Of a stretch of 7,651 bases of DNA, positions 1 to 4,546 are shown piece by piece. Made by a program: the position numbers and the translations under genes. Under the pieces are notes generated by a model, which was not told the origin of the DNA, searched no databases, and saw only the letters and a list, made by a program, of their open reading frames with translations. This DNA is from Pseudomonadota bacterium (lineage in GTDB: Bacteria; Pseudomonadota; Alphaproteobacteria; Rhizobiales; Devosiaceae), in assembly GCA_023387585.1 (NCBI GenBank), contig JAEWHZ010000085.1:1-7651 (forward strand), in the 5' to 3' direction. Every line of letters starts with the position of its first letter. The first letter of the stretch is position 1.

Positions 1-2
1 TC

Positions 3-677
3 GCCCGCATGATCGGCGCGCCTCCGGGCTATGTCGGCTATGACGAGGGCGGGGTGCTCACCGAAGCCGTGCGGCGCCGGCCCTATCAGGTCATCCTGTT
101 CGACGAGATCGAGAAGGCGCATCCGGACGTGTTCAACGTCCTGTTGCAGGTGCTCGATGATGGGCGCCTGACCGACGGGCAGGGGCGCACGGTCGATTTC
201 CGCAACACGGTCATCATCCTCACCTCCAATCTCGGCGCCGAATATCTCGTCGAGCTGAAGGAGGACGAGCCCGTCGACCTCGTGCGCGGCAAGGTGCTTG
301 ACATGGTCAAGGCGGCGTTCCGGCCCGAATTCCTCAACCGGATCGACGAGATTCTCTTGTTCCACCGCCTCGACCGGCAGCATATGGGCTCGATCGTCGA
401 CATACAGATGCACCGGCTCGGGCAGTTGCTCGCCGAGCGCGACATCGTGCTCGATCTCACGCCGGCCGCACGCGATTGGCTGGCCAATGAGGGCTACGAT
501 CCCGCCTATGGCGCGCGCCCGCTCAAGCGCGTCATCCAGCGCGAGGTGCAGGACCGGCTGGCCGACGCCATCCTCGAAGGCCGCATCGTCGACGGCAACC
601 ATGTCCGCATCGACGCCGGCGCCGAGGGCATCACCCTGACGCCCACCGCCGACCTGCCCGCCGAAGCCGCCGCCTGA
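3..677 (+). CDS. clpB: ATP-dependent chaperone ClpB, C-terminal part (5' end outside window)
   Basis: ClpB is the cytoplasmic Hsp100 disaggregase that threads aggregated proteins through a hexameric ring together with DnaK. Only the second AAA+ module (D2) and C-terminal domain are present; the reading frame is open to the left edge, so the N-domain, D1, middle coiled coil and D2 Walker A lie outside. Counting from the Met at base 9, I see the pore loop GYVGY (7-11), the Walker B segment VILFDEIEKAH (28-38), sensor 1 in TSNLG (72-76), the arginine-finger region FRPEFLNRIDE (104-114) and sensor 2 GARPLKR (168-174). The conserved block VLLQVLDDGRLTDGQGRTVDF is also typical. All key D2 residues are intact, and the gene ends with TGA followed by a strong terminator. 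ClpA and ClpC are alternatives, but the GAPPGYVGYDEGG and DFRNTVII wording and the lack of a ClpP-binding loop fit ClpB. Confidence 0.96.
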   Translation, partial: ARMIGAPPGYVGYDEGGVLTEAVRRRPYQVILFDEIEKAHPDVFNVLLQVLDDGRLTDGQGRTVDFRNTVIILTSNLGAEYLVELKEDEPVDLVRGKVLDMVKAAFRPEFLNRIDEILLFHRLDRQHMGSIVDIQMHRLGQLLAERDIVLDLTPAARDWLANEGYDPAYGARPLKRVIQREVQDRLADAILEGRIVDGNHVRIDAGAEGITLTPTADLPAEAAA

Positions 678-700
678 CCGGATCGCCCGACAACCAGAGA

Positions 701-729
701 AAAAGCCCGCCTTCGTGGCGGGCTTTTTT
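701..729 (+). terminator. Rho-independent terminator of clpB
   Basis: An 11-bp perfect inverted repeat (AAAAGCCCGCC, 701-711, with GGCGGGCTTTT, 717-727) encloses a 5-base TTCGT loop, and the 3' arm runs into six Ts (724-729). It begins 23 bases after the clpB stop codon, which is the classic position and form of an intrinsic terminator. The A-run before the stem could let it work on the minus strand too, but no minus-strand gene ends here. Confidence 0.93.
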
Positions 730-760
730 GTTGCGCGACGGGCCCCGGTCCCATACCTTG

Positions 761-775
761 GAACAAATAGAGAAC
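761..775. promoter_or_regulatory. Candidate LexA (SOS) box upstream of the VOC gene
   Basis: GAAC (761-764) and GAAC (772-775) are separated by exactly seven bases (AAATAGA). On the other strand this is GTTC-N7-GTTC, the direct-repeat LexA operator established for alphaproteobacteria such as Rhizobium, Rhodobacter and Caulobacter. The spacer is AT-rich, as in known boxes. It lies 19 bases before the ATG at 795, overlapping where the promoter of the VOC gene should be. A weak promoter (TTGCGC at 731-736, 17 bp, TACCTT at 754-759) would start transcription within the box. Repression by LexA is inferred from the motif alone. Confidence 0.55.
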
Positions 776-794
776 TCGTGCTTGGAGAGGACCC

Positions 795-1133
795 ATGACC
801 GACAGGATCGACTACATCGAATTCCCCTCGACCGACCGCGCCGGAACCGGCGATTTCTTCCGTGCGGCCTTTGGCTGGGGGATCACCAGCTACGGGCCGG
901 ACTATGACGGGCTCGAGGAGGCGGGGATCGACGGCGGCATCGACCAGGCGCCACAGCGCGTCGCCGCACCGCTCGCCATCATCCGCACCGAAAATCTCGA
1001 CGATGCCGAGCGCCGCGTCGTGGCCGCCGGTGGGGTGATCACCCGGCCGCAGTTCGATTTTCCCGGCGGGCGGCGTTTTCATTTCCGCGAGCCGGGCGGC
1101 AACGAGCTGGCGGTGTGGATGGAGCGCGAGTGA
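795..1133 (+). CDS. VOC (glyoxalase/bleomycin-resistance fold) family protein
   Basis: This 112-residue protein has the length of a single VOC domain, two beta-alpha-beta-beta-beta units that usually pair in a dimer. The N-terminal strand reads IDYIEFPSTD (5-14) and is followed by the helix DFFRAAFGW (20-28). The second unit starts near APLAIIRTENLDDAERRVVAAGG (58-80) and closes with FHFREPGGNELAVWME (95-110), the usual VOC C-terminal strand with Glu104 at a metal-ligand position. The first strand lacks the His that binds metal in glyoxalase I, so this may be a non-catalytic or divergent member; the substrate is unknown. The start is supported by GGAGAGG at 784-790. It stands alone between the clpB terminator and a converging toxin gene whose stop codon is 11 bases away. 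A GAAC-N7-GAAC motif upstream suggests SOS control. Family assignment is confident, function is not. Confidence 0.88.
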   Translation: MTDRIDYIEFPSTDRAGTGDFFRAAFGWGITSYGPDYDGLEEAGIDGGIDQAPQRVAAPLAIIRTENLDDAERRVVAAGGVITRPQFDFPGGRRFHFREPGGNELAVWMERE

Positions 1134-1144
1134 GCGGTCGCCTG

Positions 1145-1543
1145 CTAGCTCAGGAACCGGGCGGCTTCGCCATGTTTCGACAGCAGTGCGACTGCCTTTT
1201 TGTCGAACGATACGAAAGTTTCGCCACCGAGCCATTTGCCCTCATGGGCCATGATCCCGTCGGCGAAATCGCCGCCCGCTTCCAGCAGCACGAGCCCGGC
1301 TTCGACGGCGGGCCGGTTCATGGCCACATTGCCCGCATCGAGCAGGGCCCGGATCGCGATCGCCACATCCTCCTTCGACAGTCCGGCGCCGCGCCGCAAT
1401 ATCCAGACCAGCTCGCACAGCGAGGGCAGCGAAACGGCGATCAGGCTCGCATCCCTCAGCGTCGTCCGGGCGGCACGTGCCTGCGCCGGATCGTCCTGTA
1501 AAATGGCGCGGGCGAGAACGTTCGTATCGGCGGTGATCTTCAT
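1145..1543 (-). CDS. PIN-domain ribonuclease toxin, VapC-like
   Basis: This 132-residue protein matches the size and acidic-residue pattern of VapC toxins, Mg2+-dependent ribonucleases that cleave tRNA, rRNA or mRNA. The N-terminus MKITADTNVLAR holds Asp6; Glu44 lies in SLPSLCELVW; Asp92 and Asp95 lie in GGDFADGIM; Asp114 lies in FVSFDKKA. These form the PIN active-site set and all are intact, so the toxin looks functional. I chose the ATG at 1543 because it begins directly at the PIN motif and overlaps the antitoxin stop codon as ATGA; an upstream ATG at 1567 would add eight unconserved residues. The antitoxin's last codons supply a GAGGA ribosome site, so translation is probably coupled. 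The antitoxin is AbrB-like, so the pair could also be described as MazE-like/VapC. The RNA target cannot be read from sequence. Confidence 0.92.
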   Translation of the reverse strand: MKITADTNVLARAILQDDPAQARAARTTLRDASLIAVSLPSLCELVWILRRGAGLSKEDVAIAIRALLDAGNVAMNRPAVEAGLVLLEAGGDFADGIMAHEGKWLGGETFVSFDKKAVALLSKHGEAARFLS

Positions 1544-1806
1544 TCCTCGTCCAGCTCGCCGGCCCAACCGGCCGCCGCGATCCTGTCCATCTCCTCGATC
1601 GACAGCGGCCTTTCCAGCTTCACCTTGCCGTCGAGCGCATGGAGGAAGCCGTCTATGCTGCCCGCCGGCCGTGCCGCGCGCACCCGCAATTCGCCGCCGG
1701 GCAGCTTTTCGAAATCGACCCGCTCCCCCGGCTTGATGCCGAGATGGCGCAGCAGGTCGCGCTTGAGCGTGACCTGTCCTTTCACCGTGACCGTCAGCGA
1801 TGCCAT
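1540..1806 (-). CDS. AbrB/SpoVT-type antitoxin, VapB-like
   Basis: This 88-residue protein should neutralise the adjacent PIN toxin and repress their shared promoter. Residues 3-46 form a swapped-hairpin AbrB DNA-binding domain: LTVTVKGQVTLKRDLLRHLGIKPGERVDFEKL followed by GGELRVRAAR. The C-terminal half (about 47-88, with FLHALDGK and SIEEMDRIAAAGWAGE) is the likely toxin-binding tail that wraps the PIN domain. I place the start at the ATG at 1806, preceded by AGGATGAGG at a good distance; the open frame runs further upstream, but those codons cross the promoter and are unlike the family. The gene overlaps the toxin by four bases (ATGA). Its own promoter and palindrome lie just upstream, separating it from the Sel1 gene. 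No mobile element flanks it. Confidence 0.92.
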   Translation of the reverse strand: MASLTVTVKGQVTLKRDLLRHLGIKPGERVDFEKLPGGELRVRAARPAGSIDGFLHALDGKVKLERPLSIEEMDRIAAAGWAGELDEE

Positions 1807-1833
1807 GGCAACCTCATCCTTCCTGCCATCGCT

Positions 1834-1862
1834 AATGTAATGTATATTCACATTACTATCAA
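1834..1862 (-). promoter_or_regulatory. Toxin-antitoxin promoter with embedded palindromic operator
   Basis: Reading the minus strand, TTGATA (1857-1862) is separated by 17 bases from TACATT (1834-1839), a good -35/-10 pair. Inside the spacer and overlapping the -10 is a perfect 7-bp inverted repeat, GTAATGT (1837-1843) and ACATTAC (1850-1856), with a 6-base AT-rich centre. This AT-rich island in GC-rich surroundings is the expected operator for autoregulation by the AbrB-type antitoxin, with or without its toxin. Transcription should begin about 20 bases before the antitoxin ATG. The palindrome is directly seen; binding is inferred. Confidence 0.72.
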
Positions 1863-1876
1863 CGTATCGGCCGCGC

Positions 1877-2911
1877 CTACTTCCTCTTGCCGGCCAGGCG
1901 TTGCAGCGCTTCTTCAGCATCGGCGTCGCCCAGTTCGGCGGCGATGGTGTAGTAGCTGATCGCCTCGCTGCGCGAGGCCGTCACGCCCAGCCCGTTCTCG
2001 TGGATCTTGCCGAGCAGGTAATTGCCGTAGCCGTCGTCGAGATCGGCGGCCTGGGTGGCATAGGCGCGGGCCAGTTCGTAGTCGTGCTCCACCCCCAGGC
2101 CCTCGAGATAGAGGTTGGCGATATTGGCCTTGGCCAGCGCCAGCCCGGCAGTCTCGGCGCGCAGATACCATTTGAGCGCCATGGGGTAGTTGCGCGGCAC
2201 GCCCTCGCCGAACTGGTAGCCGACGCCGATATTGTTCATGGCGCTGGGATTGCCGCGGGCGGCCGCCTGCTCGAACAGCTCGATCGAGCGCGGGAAATCC
2301 ACCTCGACGCCGTGGCCGTTGACATACATCAGCCCCAGCCGCAGCGCGGCCACCGAATGGCCCCGTTCCGCCGCCTGTCGGTAAAGCTCGGCGGCGCGCG
2401 CAAGATCCTGTTCGACGCCGACGCCGAGCTGGTAGGAATAACCCAGGCTGAACTGGCCGCCGGCATAGCCGGCACGGGCCGAGCGCATCAGCAGGTCGGT
2501 GCCACGCTCGATCTCGACCGTTACGTCGCCATAGCCTTCGATCAGGATGTCGCCGAGCAGCTGCTGGGCCAGCGGGTTGCCGGCGGCGGCGGCGATCTCG
2601 GCCGGCCGGACCGCCAGCGCATAGTCGCCCTGCTGGTAATAGGCGTTGGCGAGCCAGGCATTGAGCTGCGGATCGCGCGGGTTGCCGGCCAGTTCGGCCG
2701 CGCAATGCTCGATCGCCCGGTCGCTGTCGACCTGGTTATCGTAATTGCCCAGCCTTTCGAAGCCCTGTTCCAATATGCTGGCCGCGAATGCGCCGCAAAA
2801 GCCGATATCGGCGCCGGCCTGCCGCGGCGGAATGTTTGGCTCGGCCTGCGCCCGGGCGGCGCCCGACGTCATGGCCAGCACCAAGGCTGCGATCATCGCG
2901 CTGCGAAGCAT
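1877..2911 (-). CDS. Secreted Sel1-repeat (TPR-like) protein
   Basis: This 344-residue protein is built mostly of Sel1-like repeats, helix pairs that scaffold protein interactions. A Sec signal peptide covers residues 1-21 (MLRSAMIAALVLAMTSGAARA) with an ARA/Q cleavage site, so the mature protein should be periplasmic or secreted. After a non-repeat region with Cys39 and Cys70 (possible disulphide) and a TPR-like segment (85-110), about six Sel1 units follow at roughly 113-148, 149-184, 185-220, 221-257, 258-293 and 294-331. Examples are AALRLGLMYVNGHGVEVDFPRSIELFEQAAARG and AMNNIGVGYQFGEGVPRNYPMALKWYLRAETAG. The start at 2911 is set by the signal peptide and by GGGGGAG six bases upstream; the frame is open far further upstream only because it runs antisense to the transporter gene. 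It is divergent from that transporter and 70 bp upstream of the toxin-antitoxin pair. The partner is unknown, so no specific function is assigned. Confidence 0.9.
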   Translation of the reverse strand: MLRSAMIAALVLAMTSGAARAQAEPNIPPRQAGADIGFCGAFAASILEQGFERLGNYDNQVDSDRAIEHCAAELAGNPRDPQLNAWLANAYYQQGDYALAVRPAEIAAAAGNPLAQQLLGDILIEGYGDVTVEIERGTDLLMRSARAGYAGGQFSLGYSYQLGVGVEQDLARAAELYRQAAERGHSVAALRLGLMYVNGHGVEVDFPRSIELFEQAAARGNPSAMNNIGVGYQFGEGVPRNYPMALKWYLRAETAGLALAKANIANLYLEGLGVEHDYELARAYATQAADLDDGYGNYLLGKIHENGLGVTASRSEAISYYTIAAELGDADAEEALQRLAGKRK

Positions 2912-3061
2912 GCTCTTCTCCCCCGTGTCCTTTCCGGCGGATGGCGCGAACTGCCCCGCACCCATCCCCCGGCACCAGCCGGCGAACGGCTTCTGGCCTA
3001 TCGTCATGCCTCCGGCGTAGCATCGCAACCTGGTTCGGTGAACTAGACCGCAGGAGGACGC
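2912..3061. promoter_or_regulatory. Divergent intergenic region between Sel1 and efflux genes
   Basis: These 150 bases must hold start signals for both the Sel1 gene (minus) and the efflux gene (plus). I do not see a strong consensus -35/-10 pair in either direction. Two features stand out: the AGGAGG ribosome site of the efflux gene at 3052-3057, and an operator-like imperfect inverted repeat, CTGGTTC (3030-3036) with GAACTAG (3040-3046), matching at six of seven pairs. A repressor at that site would sit just before the efflux ribosome site. No regulator gene is adjacent in the window. Confidence 0.45.
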
Positions 3062-4540
3062 ATGAAGCCCACTTCGGAGCCATCCGCCGCCATCGGCGCC
3101 AGTGGGCGCCGCCGCGTGTTGGCCGGCGCCATCCTCGCCTCCTCCATGGCCTTTCTCGACGGCGCCGTGCTGTCGATCGCCATTCCGGCGCTGCGGGCCG
3201 ACCTCGGAGCCACGCTGGCAGAGGCGCAGTGGGTGTCGAATGCCTATGCGCTGCTTCTCGGCGCGCTGATCCTGATCGGCGGCGCCGCCGGCGACGTTTA
3301 TGGCGTGCGCCGAATCTTCCGGCTGGGCATTGTCGGCTTCGTCGTCGCCTCGCTGCTCTGCGCGCTGGCGCCGACGGCCGGTCTGCTGGTCGCGGCGCGG
3401 GGGTTGCAGGGCGTGGCGGCGGCGCTGATGATTCCCGGCAGCCTGGCGCTGATCGCCCAGACCTATTCGCGGGAGGAGCGCGGCGGCGCCATCGGGTTGT
3501 GGGCGGCCGCCTCCTCGGCCATGACCATTCTCGGGCCGGTCGCCGGCGGGTTCCTGCTCACCGGGTTCGGCGACTGGGCCTGGCGTCTGGTCTTCGCCAT
3601 CAACCTGCCGCTGGGCATCGCCGCGCTGGTGCTGCTGGCCGGGCCGGACAGGAAGCCGGCCGGCGCGCGGCGCCGGCTCGACCTGCCCGGTGCCCTCTTG
3701 GCGAGCGTCGGGCTCGGCGCGCTGGCCTTTGCGCTTACCGGCTCGGGGGAGGGGGCGCCGCCGCTGTCGCATATGGCGCTGTTCGGCTCGGCCGGCCTCG
3801 CGGTGCTGGCCGGCTTCGTCTTCTGGCAGGCGCGCAGCGCGACGCCGATGATGCCGTTGCGCCTGTTCGCCATCCCCGCCTTCACCGGCGCCAATTTCGT
3901 CACCCTGTTCGTCTATGGCGCGCTGGCCGGGGTGCTGTTCTTCCTGCCGATGACGCTGATCGGCGGCTGGGGCGCGTCTCCGGCCGATGTCGCGCTGGTG
4001 CTTTTGCCCTTCGGCGGCGTCTTGACGCTGGTGTCCCCGCTCTCCGGGCGCTGGAGCGACCTGGTCGGCCCCTGGCCGCTGCTGCTGGCGGGGTCGGTGC
4101 TGGTGGCGGCGGTGTTTTTCGGGCTCGGGTCCACGGCGCCGCGAGAGGCGCTGTGGACCGAGGTGCCGGTCTTCATGGCGCTGCTCGGGCTGGGCATGGG
4201 CCTCATCGCCTCGCCGCTGTCGACCGCGGTCATGGCCGCCGTCGAGGATGGCGATACCGGCACCGCCTCGGGCATCAACAATGCCGTGTCGCGCGTGGCC
4301 GGCTTGCTGGCCATCGCCGCCTTCGGGCTGGTCGCCACGCAAATGTTCGAGCGCGCGCTGGGCGGGCTCGCCGAGCAGGCGCTGTTCTTCGGGCTGGCGC
4401 CGGAGATGGATCTAAGCGCCGAACAGGAGACCCTGCGCCGCACCGCCACCAATGCCGCTTTCGCCGCCGTCGCCTATGGCTGCGCGGCGCTGTCGGCCCT
4501 GTCGGCCGTCGCCGCGCTGGTCATGACCCTGCGGCGCTGA
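3062..4540 (+). CDS. MFS multidrug efflux transporter, DHA2 (EmrB/QacA-like) family
   Basis: This 492-residue inner-membrane protein has the length and hydrophobic pattern of 14-helix proton-coupled drug exporters. Helix 1 holds the family motif MAFLDGAVLSIAIPAL with acidic Asp33. The loop after helix 2 carries motif A, GDVYGVRR (77-84). Motif B lies in LLVAARGLQGVAAA with Arg113, and antiporter motif C is GPVAGG (158-163). The second half keeps the conserved GTASGINNAVSRVAG segment near residue 400. The start is fixed by AGGAGG five bases before ATG. The substrate cannot be deduced; no membrane-fusion (EmrA-like) gene lies beside it, so it may act alone in the inner membrane. It is divergent from the Sel1 gene and converges on the M23 peptidase gene with only six bases between stop codons, where no terminator is visible. 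An operator-like inverted repeat upstream hints at drug-responsive repression. Confidence 0.93.
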   Translation: MKPTSEPSAAIGASGRRRVLAGAILASSMAFLDGAVLSIAIPALRADLGATLAEAQWVSNAYALLLGALILIGGAAGDVYGVRRIFRLGIVGFVVASLLCALAPTAGLLVAARGLQGVAAALMIPGSLALIAQTYSREERGGAIGLWAAASSAMTILGPVAGGFLLTGFGDWAWRLVFAINLPLGIAALVLLAGPDRKPAGARRRLDLPGALLASVGLGALAFALTGSGEGAPPLSHMALFGSAGLAVLAGFVFWQARSATPMMPLRLFAIPAFTGANFVTLFVYGALAGVLFFLPMTLIGGWGASPADVALVLLPFGGVLTLVSPLSGRWSDLVGPWPLLLAGSVLVAAVFFGLGSTAPREALWTEVPVFMALLGLGMGLIASPLSTAVMAAVEDGDTGTASGINNAVSRVAGLLAIAAFGLVATQMFERALGGLAEQALFFGLAPEMDLSAEQETLRRTATNAAFAAVAYGCAALSALSAVAALVMTLRR

Positions 4541-4546
4541 TCGGGT

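Noticed and set aside
1131..1152. Bidirectional terminator between the converging VOC and toxin genes
   Set aside because: Only a 5-bp repeat (TGAGC/GCTCA) around a 12-base loop, with no T-run on either strand.
1901..3046. 381-codon plus-strand open frame antisense to the Sel1 gene
   Set aside because: It mirrors the Sel1 repeats on the opposite strand, has no recognisable domain and runs through the divergent promoter region.
2912..4342. Very long minus-strand open frame continuous with the Sel1 gene, antisense to the efflux gene
   Set aside because: The translation is a low-complexity run of R, Q, G, D, H and P with no domain, while the plus strand encodes a textbook MFS transporter. It is open because of GC-rich codon bias. 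The signal peptide and ribosome site place the Sel1 start at 2911.
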